Below, one piece after another: positions 18,062-26,086 of a stretch of DNA of 49,897 nucleotides (position 1 is its first letter; every line of letters begins with the position of its first letter). The position numbers were made by a program, and so were the translations under genes. Source of the DNA: an uncultured Pseudomonadota bacterium (GTDB lineage: Bacteria > Myxococcota_A > UBA796 > SXON01). Under the pieces are notes generated by a model that had not been told where the DNA came from, searched no databases, and saw nothing but the letters and a program-made list of their open reading frames with translations. The DNA lies in contig CAIMSU010000190.1 in assembly GCA_903844155.1 (NCBI GenBank), positions 1 to 49,897 of the forward strand, read 5' to 3'.

Positions 18062-19611
18062 TCGCCCTCGCCCTCGCCCTCTGCTCGCCCGTCCGCGCGA
18101 GCACGCACCCCGAGGTCGGCATCTACGATCGCTACCGCGTCGAGGTGCCCGATTACCCTGGTGCGGAGGCCACAAGCGACGGCGCCAGCGTGCTCCTCGC
18201 GCCCCCCTCGGACCTCCCCTGGACCATCGAGGAGGCCCCTTCCCTCGACGAGGACACCGGCGCCCTCCCCGGCGACGACCCCGGCACCTACGACGCGATC
18301 GAGGGCATCGACGCCCTCGCCGTCCGGCCCTGGCGTGAGGCCGGCATCGACGGCACGGGGATCAAGGTCGCCATCTTCGACTCGCAATTCTACCAGGCGA
18401 ACCTCTGGGATTCGGAGCTCGGGACCTACCAGACGCACGACTGCCAGGGCGAGCGGAGCTGCGATCTGCCGATCGACACGCTCAACCCCGATTATTCCTT
18501 TGAGGAGGGCAGCCACGGCGTGGCCTGCGCGGAGGTCGTCCACGACATCGCGCCCGGCGCAGAGCTGCACCTGGTGCGGGTCAACGGCGGAACGACGCTG
18601 GAGAACGCCGCGGCCTGGGCGGAGCGCAACCACATCGACCTCGTCAGCATGTCGATGAGCTTCTTCAATTCGAGCTTCTACGACGGCAGCGGCACGGTGA
18701 GCGCCATCCCGGGGCAGATGGCGGCGGCGGGCACCCTGCTGGTCGTCTCCTCCGGCAACTACGCGACCGAGCACTGGGACGGGGACTTTCACGACCCGGA
18801 CGGCGACGGCGACATGGACTTTCCCTGGGGTTCGGACTGCCTTCCGATGTACTACGGGGCGGGCGACCAGAGCGCTGTGCTCTCGTGGGACCAGTTCTCG
18901 AGCTGCGGCGACACAGACCTGGACATGTACGCCTACGATGCCGATGGCAACGTGATCGGACGGGGCGAGGGCAACCAGCCGGACGGCCAGAACTGCTCCC
19001 CCGTCGAGCGCCTGCCGCTGCACGTCGAGAAGGCGGGCTGGTACTGCACGAAGATCGTGCGACGGGCGGGCGACGCCAACGTGCACGTCGCCGTGTTCGC
19101 GCGCGATGGCTACATCTATGATGCAACGCCGGGAAGCATCGTGGATCCGGGGTCGAGCGACTCGGCCTACACGGTCGGCGCGGTTCGGGCGGTCGGGTAC
19201 ATCCAGAACGACGCGGAGGGCTTCAGCTCGTTGGGGCCAACGCAAGGTGGGCTTGCAAAGCCCGATATCGCCGGTCCGGACGGGCTGACGACCGCGGTGT
19301 TCGGCTCGCAGGGCTTCTACGGCACCAGCGCCTCGACGCCCGCCGTCATGGCAACGCTCGCGCTGATCATGCAGAAGGAAGGCATCTCCTCGCGCGAGGC
19401 GGCGAATGAGCTCGCCGGGAACGCCGTGAGCGAGCACCGGGACTGGACGGCCTGGGACGGCGCCTTCGGGGCTGGGAAGGCGCGGCTCTGGAGCGTCGAT
19501 CCGCTCCGCGCAGGCTGCTCGACCGTCAACCCGCCCGATTCGGGTTGGGCGATCCTCCCGGCCTTGCTATGCTTGGTTGTTTCCCGCCGTCTGCCCCGCC
19601 GCCGAGAGTGA
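18058..19611 (+). CDS. Secreted subtilisin-like serine protease (S8) with surface-anchor-like tail
   Basis: About 517 residues. The catalytic triad is visible: Asp in VAIFDSQF, His in EEGSHGVACAEVVHD and Ser in YGTSASTPAVMATL, with the oxyanion Asn in VVSSGNYATEH. Between Asn and Ser an insertion of about 110 residues resembles a PPC-type beta-sandwich (LDMYAYDADGNVIGRG). The C-terminus GCSTVNPPDSG, a hydrophobic helix and RRLPRRRE is a MYXO-CTERM-like tail. No ATG, GTG or TTG is available in frame near the signal peptide. The best start is CTG 18058, overlapping the TGA of the previous gene and giving LIALALALCSPVRA as signal. A single missing base near 18054 would instead give MRLLIALALAL from the ATG at 18050. 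Confidence 0.85.
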   Translation: MIALALALCSPVRASTHPEVGIYDRYRVEVPDYPGAEATSDGASVLLAPPSDLPWTIEEAPSLDEDTGALPGDDPGTYDAIEGIDALAVRPWREAGIDGTGIKVAIFDSQFYQANLWDSELGTYQTHDCQGERSCDLPIDTLNPDYSFEEGSHGVACAEVVHDIAPGAELHLVRVNGGTTLENAAAWAERNHIDLVSMSMSFFNSSFYDGSGTVSAIPGQMAAAGTLLVVSSGNYATEHWDGDFHDPDGDGDMDFPWGSDCLPMYYGAGDQSAVLSWDQFSSCGDTDLDMYAYDADGNVIGRGEGNQPDGQNCSPVERLPLHVEKAGWYCTKIVRRAGDANVHVAVFARDGYIYDATPGSIVDPGSSDSAYTVGAVRAVGYIQNDAEGFSSLGPTQGGLAKPDIAGPDGLTTAVFGSQGFYGTSASTPAVMATLALIMQKEGISSREAANELAGNAVSEHRDWTAWDGAFGAGKARLWSVDPLRAGCSTVNPPDSGWAILPALLCLVVSRRLPRRRE

Positions 19612-20654
19612 CCGTCTTGCGCCCCACCCCGTTTCCTGCCTCGCCTACGGTCCGCCCGCCCCAGGCCACCCTGGCTGCCACCGTCGCCCTGATCGCGCTG
19701 TCGCCCGCCCTGGATGGCTGCCACATCTTCCAGGCGCTCGACATCAAATGCACGCAGGGCATGCCGTGCGCGCGCGGGTCAGGAGACACGGACACGGACA
19801 CCGACACGGACTCCGACACAGACACCGATTCCGACACCGACACCGACACCGGGACCGTGTTGACTCCCACCCAGGGCTACGCGGTCGCGTACTCCGGGGG
19901 CGGCGTCGGCCACACGATCGTCTACGCGCCAGACGGCAGCCAGCTCTACGCCTGGGACGGCTACCTGGACATCGACGGCCCGGTCGCGTACGACGCGTCA
20001 ACCGGCGCCGCGTGGGTCTTCTCGGCCGGCCAGATCGTCTCGCTCGCGGCCGACGGTAGCAGCTCCGCAGGCACCACGCCGTACAGCGCGACCTTCGACG
20101 CGGACGCTGCAAGTGGCACCGTCTGGGTCGTGTTCGGCACCGATCTCGGGATCTTCGACGAGTCCACAGGCGGCGCGACCTACCCGTTCAGTGACTCCCT
20201 CGTGGACGCTCGCGGCGTCGCCGTGAAGAACGGCACGGCCTACGTCGTGGACAACAACTTGCGGTCCGACGGCACCGGCAGCGCAGGCCCAGACCTGTTC
20301 CAGTGCACCACGCGCGGCTCCTGCTCGCTGCTGTACCAGGACTTCGACACCTCCGCAGCCCGCGGCCGCAACGTGTTCTACGGACCGAACGACGAGGCGT
20401 ACAGTTGCACCGGCGCCGGTGCCGTCTACTCCATCGCCAACCTCAAGAACGGCACCACCGCGCCCGAGGCGTTCTTCGACGCCATCACCCTCTCCGACGT
20501 CTCGGACTGCGGCTGGGACGCCGGCTCGCAGGAATTCCTGTTGTACTCCGCCTCCAACGGTGTCATCCGGATGAAGGAGGACAGCACCGGCAGCGTGGTG
20601 ACGCCCAACCCGGGCGGGTACTCGGGCGGGCGCGCCAGCTTCTACCAGCCGTAG
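19608..20654 (+). CDS. Lipoprotein with Asp-Thr/Ser linker and propeller-like domain
   Basis: A 348-residue protein. GTG 19608 overlaps the protease stop (GTGA). The N-terminus has a hydrophobic segment (LAATVALIALSPALDGC) ending in a lipobox-like LDGC. After that Cys and a short Cys-containing spacer (KCTQGMPC) comes a 22-residue Asp-Thr/Ser repeat. The remaining ~260 residues are repeats of about 40 residues with beta-strand character (VYAPDGSQLYAWDG, YDASTGAAWVFS, FDADAASGTVWVVF, YGPNDEAYSC), suggesting a small beta-propeller of the SMP-30/NHL kind. It may be a surface partner or substrate of the co-transcribed protease; this is inference from gene order. Confidence 0.75.
   Translation: MTVLRPTPFPASPTVRPPQATLAATVALIALSPALDGCHIFQALDIKCTQGMPCARGSGDTDTDTDTDSDTDTDSDTDTDTGTVLTPTQGYAVAYSGGGVGHTIVYAPDGSQLYAWDGYLDIDGPVAYDASTGAAWVFSAGQIVSLAADGSSSAGTTPYSATFDADAASGTVWVVFGTDLGIFDESTGGATYPFSDSLVDARGVAVKNGTAYVVDNNLRSDGTGSAGPDLFQCTTRGSCSLLYQDFDTSAARGRNVFYGPNDEAYSCTGAGAVYSIANLKNGTTAPEAFFDAITLSDVSDCGWDAGSQEFLLYSASNGVIRMKEDSTGSVVTPNPGGYSGGRASFYQP
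19785..19850 (+). repeat. Hexameric repeat encoding Asp-Thr/Ser pairs
   Basis: Eleven 6-nt units (GACACG/GACACC, with GACTCC and GATTCC giving Asp-Ser) form the linker of the lipoprotein at 19608. It is the same design as the array at 1507-1620 but shorter and more degenerate. Confidence 0.88.
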
Positions 20655-20723
20655 GCGCTGCCCACGCGGGCGCCCGGTGAACCTGGGGCCGCCACCGCGT
20701 CGGCGACAGGCTATTCTTGCCGG

Positions 20724-23087
20724 ATGACCGCTACGCTTGGCTCCGTCCGTCGGTTCGCGCCCCTCCTCGTCCTGCTGGCCGGCTGCAAGGGCTGCAAGGA
20801 CACCCCCTCGTTGCCGGCAGACCTCACCGCGCTGGATGCGAGCGTGGCGGGGGTCTACGCCGGCGAGGGCGTCGGGGTCGGCCAGGCGACGGTGCCGGCG
20901 TTCGCGACCAACGCCATCGGGGCGGCCGTGGTGGCGACGGACCTGGCGGCGACGGGCGGCACGTTGACGGTCGACGGGCAGGGCTGGGGGACGGTCACGG
21001 CGACGGCGACGAGCGCGATCACGGCGACCAGCGGTGGCTTCTCGGCGAGCGGTACGGGCTGGGTCACGACGGCGACGCCTCCGTCGTTCGAAAACCCGGC
21101 GAACGCGATCGCGTCGATGGCATCGCCGCCCTCGCAGCTTGCCGTGGCGGGAGGCGGGGTGGTGTGGCTGTCCGGCACCTCGGTGTGGTGGGCGGCTGAG
21201 GAGGGCCCGGCCGTGCCCGTGGCGACGCTGCCGGACGACATCATCGCCATCGAACCCGTGCAGATCGACAAGGACGGCATCACCGATCTGGTGCTGTGGA
21301 GCCCAACGACGGCGGTCCTCCTGCGCGGGCGGGACGGCGGCGGGCTCACGTTCGCGGCCGGGTGGACGGCGGTGGCTGGCCAGACGATCGTGGGGTGCGA
21401 CGTGCAGGATCTCGACGGCGACGGGCTCGTGGACGTGCAGGTCGCCACGACGAACGGCTCGGGGACGGACGTGGCGTGGATGCTCGGCGATGGGTCGGGC
21501 TGGGGCTTGGGCGACGTGCTGACGGCCGACTACGTCACCATGGGCATCGCCGGCGAGGACTACACGGGCGACGGCATCATCGAGCCGAGCCTCATCAGCG
21601 AGGACGGCCTGCTGCACCGCTACGCGCACGTGCAGAACGGCTGGGAGGTCGCCCAGTCAAGCGACATCTCGCTGGGAATGGGGCCCGGAACCCGGCTTTA
21701 CCCGTCCGCCGATCTGAACGACGATGGCATCCCCGAGATCATCGCGGTCGGCCCGCTGCTCGACGGCACCGGCACGCAAGCGCTCGCGCTCACCGCGGGC
21801 GCCACGAGCATGTTGACCTACAACTTCTACACGGCCGACAGCACTCGGAACCTCCCGTCCTACGCCGCGCTCTCCTTCGGCGACCTCTCGGGCGACGGCA
21901 TCCCGGACCTCGCCCTCGCGAGCAACCTCGGCTTTCTGCGCATCGCCTGGAACGCCAACCACATGACGGACGACGGGACCGGAACGGGCGTCGCCTCGCC
22001 CGCTTTTGAGAGCGTCGTCAGCACCGAATTCCCCACCGCCAACGGCGTTGGCATCGGCCAACTCTCAGACGATGGCATCGAGGACGTGCTCCTCGCCGGC
22101 GACTCCTACGTGACCACCCTCATCGGCGCCGCGCTAGCGGACGACCCGAACACGTTCACCGACGAGACAGGCCAGTGGAAGGGCCCCGCGTCGCGCTTCG
22201 CCGTGTTCAACCTGGGTATTGCCGGCGAGCCCGTCGTCGAGGACCTGAACGGCGACGGCGCGCTGGACTTCCTCTCGTTCACCCAGAACAGCAACGGTCT
22301 GGCCCTGCAAACCTGGCATTCCTACCCCGCGACCGACACCGCGACGGCAGGCTGGACGAACGCGGGCGGCGTGGCCGTCGCAGCAGCGGCGGAGCCGGTC
22401 GCGCTGGCGATCTGTGGCGAGACGGCTTGGGCGCTCGACACGGAGGCCGGATCGACGGTGCTGCGCGGGTTTTCGCTCGACGCGGCGGGTGTGGCCGGAG
22501 CCGTGCTCACCCAGGCCAACGTGAACGGGGATCAGCTCCTTTGCGGCCCGTTTGTCGACGGGACCGTGGTCGCGGTGGCCGATCACGCTGGGTCAACGCT
22601 GACCAGCGTCACGTCCGTGGGCGTCGCGACCTCGGCCCCCCTCCCCGGACCGACCGTCGGTTCCGCGGACACCGATGGTGACGGGGTCATGGAGGTGGTC
22701 TCCCTTCCTGACGCCGGGCAGATCCTGGCGTACGACGACGGCACCGGCGTGGACGCGCTCGTTGAGGCCACCGCCGACCAGGTCCGGGTGAACGACACCG
22801 GTATCGGCCGCGCCAGCTTCGGCGGGACCCCGTCGCTCTCCGACGCCGATGGCGACGGTGTTCCCGACGTCGTCTTCCAGGATGCCGGCACCGTGTGGAT
22901 CTACCGGGTCCTCGACAACGGCGGCCTCGGCCTCGCCCCACCCACCGTCTTCCAAACCGTCCGGCCCGTCCAGGGCGCCGCCCATTTCGGCGACGTGACC
23001 GGCGACGGCGTCCCCGATCTCATGATGCTCGGGAACGCGGAAGATGCGAACTTCGCGGGGACGTGGCTGGTGGAGTCGGGAGCCTGA
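20724..23087 (+). CDS. FG-GAP/VCBS repeat lipoprotein
   Basis: A 787-residue lipoprotein with signal FAPLLVLLAGC (Cys about residue 22) at ATG 20724. The body carries at least seven FG-GAP-type Ca-binding motifs of the form D-x-(D/N)-G-D-G-x-x-D-(L/V): DLDGDGLVDVQV, DYTGDGIIEPSL, DLNDDGIPEII, DLSGDGIPDLAL, DLNGDGALDFL, DADGDGVPDVVF and DVTGDGVPDLMM. These build an integrin-alpha-like beta-propeller. The first ~120 residues are an Ala/Thr/Gly-rich region without repeats. Its role is probably surface binding. The gene stands alone after a 69-nt gap; TATTCT just before the ATG may be part of a promoter. Confidence 0.85.
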   Translation: MTATLGSVRRFAPLLVLLAGCKGCKDTPSLPADLTALDASVAGVYAGEGVGVGQATVPAFATNAIGAAVVATDLAATGGTLTVDGQGWGTVTATATSAITATSGGFSASGTGWVTTATPPSFENPANAIASMASPPSQLAVAGGGVVWLSGTSVWWAAEEGPAVPVATLPDDIIAIEPVQIDKDGITDLVLWSPTTAVLLRGRDGGGLTFAAGWTAVAGQTIVGCDVQDLDGDGLVDVQVATTNGSGTDVAWMLGDGSGWGLGDVLTADYVTMGIAGEDYTGDGIIEPSLISEDGLLHRYAHVQNGWEVAQSSDISLGMGPGTRLYPSADLNDDGIPEIIAVGPLLDGTGTQALALTAGATSMLTYNFYTADSTRNLPSYAALSFGDLSGDGIPDLALASNLGFLRIAWNANHMTDDGTGTGVASPAFESVVSTEFPTANGVGIGQLSDDGIEDVLLAGDSYVTTLIGAALADDPNTFTDETGQWKGPASRFAVFNLGIAGEPVVEDLNGDGALDFLSFTQNSNGLALQTWHSYPATDTATAGWTNAGGVAVAAAAEPVALAICGETAWALDTEAGSTVLRGFSLDAAGVAGAVLTQANVNGDQLLCGPFVDGTVVAVADHAGSTLTSVTSVGVATSAPLPGPTVGSADTDGDGVMEVVSLPDAGQILAYDDGTGVDALVEATADQVRVNDTGIGRASFGGTPSLSDADGDGVPDVVFQDAGTVWIYRVLDNGGLGLAPPTVFQTVRPVQGAAHFGDVTGDGVPDLMMLGNAEDANFAGTWLVESGA

Positions 23088-23103
23088 CGGGCCGCAGGGG
23101 CCG

Positions 23104-23155
23104 GTGACGGCTGACAGGGTGACAACCGTCACCCCCGCACTGACGGTTGTCACCC
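23104..23155. promoter_or_regulatory. TGAC/GTCA repeat array and perfect 15-nt inverted repeat
   Basis: GGGTGACAACCGTCA (23117-23131) and TGACGGTTGTCACCC (23141-23155) are exact reverse complements separated by 9 nt. Each arm is itself a TGAC-N4-GTCA palindrome, and two more TGAC boxes precede it (23105 and 23112). The array lies 25-75 nt upstream of a sigma-54-type promoter, so binding sites for an enhancer-binding activator are the likeliest reading. A terminator for the gene ending at 23087 is the alternative, but no T-tract follows. Confidence 0.55.
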
Positions 23156-23180
23156 AACAAATAGTCGGCGTTTACCCATA

Positions 23181-23195
23181 GGCACAGGACTTGCA
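23181..23195 (+). promoter_or_regulatory. Sigma-54 (RpoN) -24/-12 promoter
   Basis: GGCAC at 23181-23185 and TTGCA at 23191-23195 keep the required GG-N10-GC spacing and match 10 of 12 consensus positions. The expected start site is about 23206, leaving a leader of about 18 nt before ATG 23224. Confidence 0.6.
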
Positions 23196-23223
23196 CGGCG
23201 GTGATGTACTCCCCCGAGGCCTC

Positions 23224-24378
23224 ATGTCCGCGTCCCTCCCCAGCCGCTTTCCAACCCCGCTGCCCACCGACCCCTGGGCGCAGATCGTCCTCCCCGCGCT
23301 CGCCGGTGAACACGAAGCCGTCGTACACGCTGTCGACCAGGTGGTGGCAGATGGGGTGGATGGCGACCTGCTCGCGGTCAGCGCACGAGCGATGTTCGCG
23401 ATAAACCTGAACTTCCGGGCGGAGCGCCTCGCAATCGCTGCCTACCAGGCCGGCGGGGTGGAGGCGGACCGCCTCACCGTCCAGCACCGATTGGATGGAC
23501 GCGCACGGGTCGCGGGCATCGCCGCGCGAACGCCACATCCGGGCGCGCGGGCGGAGGTCTGGTGTGATCTGGCAGGCCGGGATCTCATCGAGGGCGACCT
23601 GGGAGGCGCGCGCGAGGCGGTGGAGGCCGCGTTGCGAGTCCTGCCGGAGCACTGCGAAGCGCGGCACTGGAGCCGGTTTCTCGCGGACGCGGCGCAGCCG
23701 GTGGCGTGCTTCGCACGGGCGGCGCGCGGGTTGGCGATGCTCGGCGGCACGGCCACGACAGACGCACGGGCGCTCGTCGCCCCGGCCCGGACCGGGTTCG
23801 TCTCATCCGAGCGCTGGGCGCGTCGCCACGGAGCGGTTGGCCCTGCGCCGGCGACCGGCTCAGCCCTGGAGCGCCTGGCCGAGGCGGGGATCCCGCGCCC
23901 ACGCCTGCTTCCCGCGCGCGGGCTGAACCGCCGGCCCGCGTCCGATGGCGTCGTGGCGGTGGAGCTGCTCGCTGACGAGGTCGACGCGTTGGCGCAGGAG
24001 GGTCGCACGGCCACCGAGGGCATGCGGGAGTTGCTGGCGGAGGTTCGTCGGCACGATCCCGCAGCGCAGGCGAATGGCGTGCGCGTGTGCGCGCGGCTCG
24101 CGTCACGTACGGAGGCGCTCGTGCCCATCGCCCTCGACGCCGTCGACCGACTGCTGCCTCACGACCCGGAGGCCTGGATGCCCTGGGCGGCGCTGCTCGG
24201 CGCGGCATCGCGCCCGGACCGCTCCGTTCGGTTTGCCCGTTCAATCCTGGGCGATCCGGGGGCCCGACCGGAGGCCGTGCTGCTCGCGTACCAGGCGCTG
24301 GTGCGGTGCGGGCTTGGGGATGAAGCGAGCCGCTACTCGCGCTCGGCAGCGTCTCCGGCCGGGGGCTCCGCGGTGTGA
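23224..24378 (+). CDS. Helical repeat (TPR-like) protein, unknown function
   Basis: A 384-residue, Ala/Arg/Leu-rich, cytoplasmic-looking protein without signal peptide or membrane segment. Successive helical pairs (for example DLIEGDLGGAREAVEAALRV and VLLAYQALVRCGLGDEASRY) resemble degenerate tetratricopeptide repeats. Start ATG 23224 is preferred to the in-frame TTG at 23191 because that TTG lies in the -12 box of the apparent sigma-54 promoter. In myxobacteria, sigma-54 promoters with enhancer-binding proteins often drive developmental or stress genes, so regulated expression is likely. The 3' end overlaps the convergent gene at 24333 by 46 nt. Confidence 0.68.
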   Translation: MSASLPSRFPTPLPTDPWAQIVLPALAGEHEAVVHAVDQVVADGVDGDLLAVSARAMFAINLNFRAERLAIAAYQAGGVEADRLTVQHRLDGRARVAGIAARTPHPGARAEVWCDLAGRDLIEGDLGGAREAVEAALRVLPEHCEARHWSRFLADAAQPVACFARAARGLAMLGGTATTDARALVAPARTGFVSSERWARRHGAVGPAPATGSALERLAEAGIPRPRLLPARGLNRRPASDGVVAVELLADEVDALAQEGRTATEGMRELLAEVRRHDPAAQANGVRVCARLASRTEALVPIALDAVDRLLPHDPEAWMPWAALLGAASRPDRSVRFARSILGDPGARPEAVLLAYQALVRCGLGDEASRYSRSAASPAGGSAV

Positions 24379-24728
24379 GCCCCCGCGGCACCAAGCCGTC
24401 GCGTCGCCCATTGACCGGCCACGGCCTGCTGCGCCGTCAGCGCGTCGGGGACAGGGGCGGCGTCAGCGCGAAGCTGCGCCTCAGCGAGCGTTGGATGCGT
24501 GACGAACGCGTACATCAACACCCCCGTCGCCCGATCCTTCAGGAGGTAGTGGTGCGGACCGGCGTTCGCCAGCGACCCGTGTTCCAGCCCGATCTCCCGT
24601 GTGCGCTCGGCGTCCGCCCGCAGCAGTCCCTTGGGATCAAGCGTGAATATCGTCGCCGGGCCTTGGACGGCGAGCGCCTCGTCCCACGCCGATGCGAACG
24701 GCCAGAAGGGCTCCCGGTGCGATTTCAA
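24333..24728 (-). CDS. Hypothetical protein, last gene of the pan operon
   Basis: A 131-residue soluble protein, not recognised. The likely start is TTG 24728, 6 nt after the stop of a 29-codon membrane-peptide frame. The N-terminal half is Trp/Phe-containing (EPFWPFASAWDEALAVQ), the centre reads HHYLLKDRATGVLMYAFVTH like a small alpha/beta fold, and the end is an Ala/Glu-rich tail. The tail coincides with the overlap with the convergent gene ending at 24378. The close spacing suggests co-transcription with panB and panC. Confidence 0.55.
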   Translation of the reverse strand: MKSHREPFWPFASAWDEALAVQGPATIFTLDPKGLLRADAERTREIGLEHGSLANAGPHHYLLKDRATGVLMYAFVTHPTLAEAQLRADAAPVPDALTAQQAVAGQWATRRLGAAGAHTAEPPAGDAAERE

Positions 24729-24734
24729 GCGCGC

Positions 24735-24824
24735 CTAGGCGTCCGGCGCGAGGCGGATGAGGTGAACGACCACAGCGACGATCAGCGCAACGCTGCCGAG
24801 GCCGACGAAGAGGGCGTAGGGCAT
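24735..24824 (-). CDS. Small single-membrane-helix protein (29 residues)
   Basis: A short frame with ATG at 24824 and TAG at 24735-24737. The translation is MPYALFVGLGSVALIVAVVV followed by HLIRLAPDA: one membrane helix with a short cationic tail, similar in build to small subunits of membrane complexes. It sits in the otherwise empty gap between the membrane protein at 24884 and the gene starting at 24728, on the same strand. The ribosome site is weak (GAGG about 12 nt before the ATG), and TACAAT lies just upstream. Confidence 0.4.
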   Translation of the reverse strand: MPYALFVGLGSVALIVAVVVHLIRLAPDA

Positions 24825-24883
24825 GCGCGGATTGTATCCTCAACCCCGGGCGGCCGAGCGCTGGCATCGTCGGCCCGACGCCG

Positions 24884-25228
24884 TCAGCCTTCCGCGTTCC
24901 CCTGCGGTGGCTCGCGTTCAGCTTCGGACGCGGACTTCAGCGCCGCCAACCGCTCACGGCGGCGCGCGGGCTCCTCCGCTTGCTCCCGACGCGAGGACCG
25001 GACCGCGAAATTCTGGACCGCGTGGAACACGAGGACGACGCTGACGAGCGCGCGCACGGCGAGCTGATCCTCGACGCCCGGGAGCCAAACCGCGAGCGTT
25101 CCCCCAAGGTCGAGCCCGGTGATCGTCCAGAACACCGCTGGGATCAACGCGAACCGGGGGAGCGCGAGGCGGTTGACCGCCAGGAGCAGGAAAAGCGCAA
25201 TGAGCTCGGCTTGCAGGCCCATGATCAC
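24884..25228 (-). CDS. Small multi-pass membrane protein
   Basis: A 114-residue protein with three predicted membrane helices (ELIALFLLLAVNRLAL, ALIPAVFWTITGLDLGGTLAVWL, VRALVSVVLVFHAVQNF) and a charged C-terminal tail (SSRREQAEEPARRRERL). GTG 25228 directly follows the panC stop; ATG 25222 is an alternative two codons in, and the AGGTG overlapping this junction could serve either. It belongs to the panBC operon by position, but no link to pantothenate is known. Family not recognised. Confidence 0.65.
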   Translation of the reverse strand: MIMGLQAELIALFLLLAVNRLALPRFALIPAVFWTITGLDLGGTLAVWLPGVEDQLAVRALVSVVLVFHAVQNFAVRSSRREQAEEPARRRERLAALKSASEAEREPPQGNAEG

Positions 25229-26068
25229 CTACAGCGCGGGCGTCGGCGCGACCGCGACGTTGTCGAGCAGCCGCACACCGCCGTAGCGAGCGGTCACGAT
25301 GACCCGCGCAGGCGCGGTCACCGGCGCATCGTCGGGCAGGGGCTCCAGCGAGTCCGCGTCGACGATGGCGAGGTAGTCGAGGCGGTCGGAGTCGACGAGC
25401 GCGCGGCCGGCGGCGGTGCGCTGACCAAGGTTCCAGGCGGCCGGAGCGTCGCGCACGGCGAACAGCGCACGATGCAGGCTGCGGGCGCGTTCTCGCTGCG
25501 TCGCGGTCAGGTACACGTTGCGGGAGGAGAGCGCGAGGCCGTCCGTGTCGCGCACCAGCGGACCGGAGAGCACCTCGATGGGCAGCGCGAGATCGCGAGT
25601 CATCGACCGGAGCACGGTGAGCTGCTGGTAGTCCTTCTCGCCAAAGCAGGCGACGGTGGGCTGGACGACCCCAAACAGGCGGGAAACGACGGTTGTAACG
25701 CCCTCAAAGTGCCCGGGACGCTCGGCACCCTCCCAACGCGACGTCACGCCGGACACGACCACCTGGGTGCGGAACGTCGCCGGGTAGAAGCCCTCCGGGA
25801 TGAACAGCACGTCCACACCGACCGCGGCGCACTTTTCAGCGTCGCCGTCGAGGTCGCGGGGGTAGCGCGTCAGGTCGTCCGTCGGTGCAAACTGGAGCGG
25901 GTTCACGTAGATGCTGACAACGAGCTGGTCGCAGCGCGGCCGGGTGAGCGCCATGAGCGACGTGTGGCCGCGATGGAGGTACCCCATCGTTGGCACAAAG
26001 CCGACGCGCACGCCGCGATGTGCCTGGCCGAACGCCTGCATCTCGGAGACATCGCGGATGATTCGCAT
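25229..26068 (-). CDS. panC: Pantothenate synthetase
   Basis: PanC joins D-pantoate and beta-alanine using ATP, the last step of pantothenate synthesis. The 279-residue length is typical. Motifs seen: FVPTMGYLHRGHTSL (nucleotide-binding HxGH), VNPLQFAPTDDLTRYPR, FGEKDYQQL and DGLALSSRNVYL. The second motif residue is HRGH where most family members have HEGH, a mild substitution. ATG 26068 lies 18 nt after the panB stop. panD is not in the window. Confidence 0.96.
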   Translation of the reverse strand: MRIIRDVSEMQAFGQAHRGVRVGFVPTMGYLHRGHTSLMALTRPRCDQLVVSIYVNPLQFAPTDDLTRYPRDLDGDAEKCAAVGVDVLFIPEGFYPATFRTQVVVSGVTSRWEGAERPGHFEGVTTVVSRLFGVVQPTVACFGEKDYQQLTVLRSMTRDLALPIEVLSGPLVRDTDGLALSSRNVYLTATQRERARSLHRALFAVRDAPAAWNLGQRTAAGRALVDSDRLDYLAIVDADSLEPLPDDAPVTAPARVIVTARYGGVRLLDNVAVAPTPAL

Positions 26069-26086
26069 GGTCTCGTCCCTCGCCGT

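Noticed and set aside
17494-19437. A 647-codon open frame opposite the subtilase
   Set aside because: The protease triad is intact on the plus strand, and the minus frame has no recognisable features.
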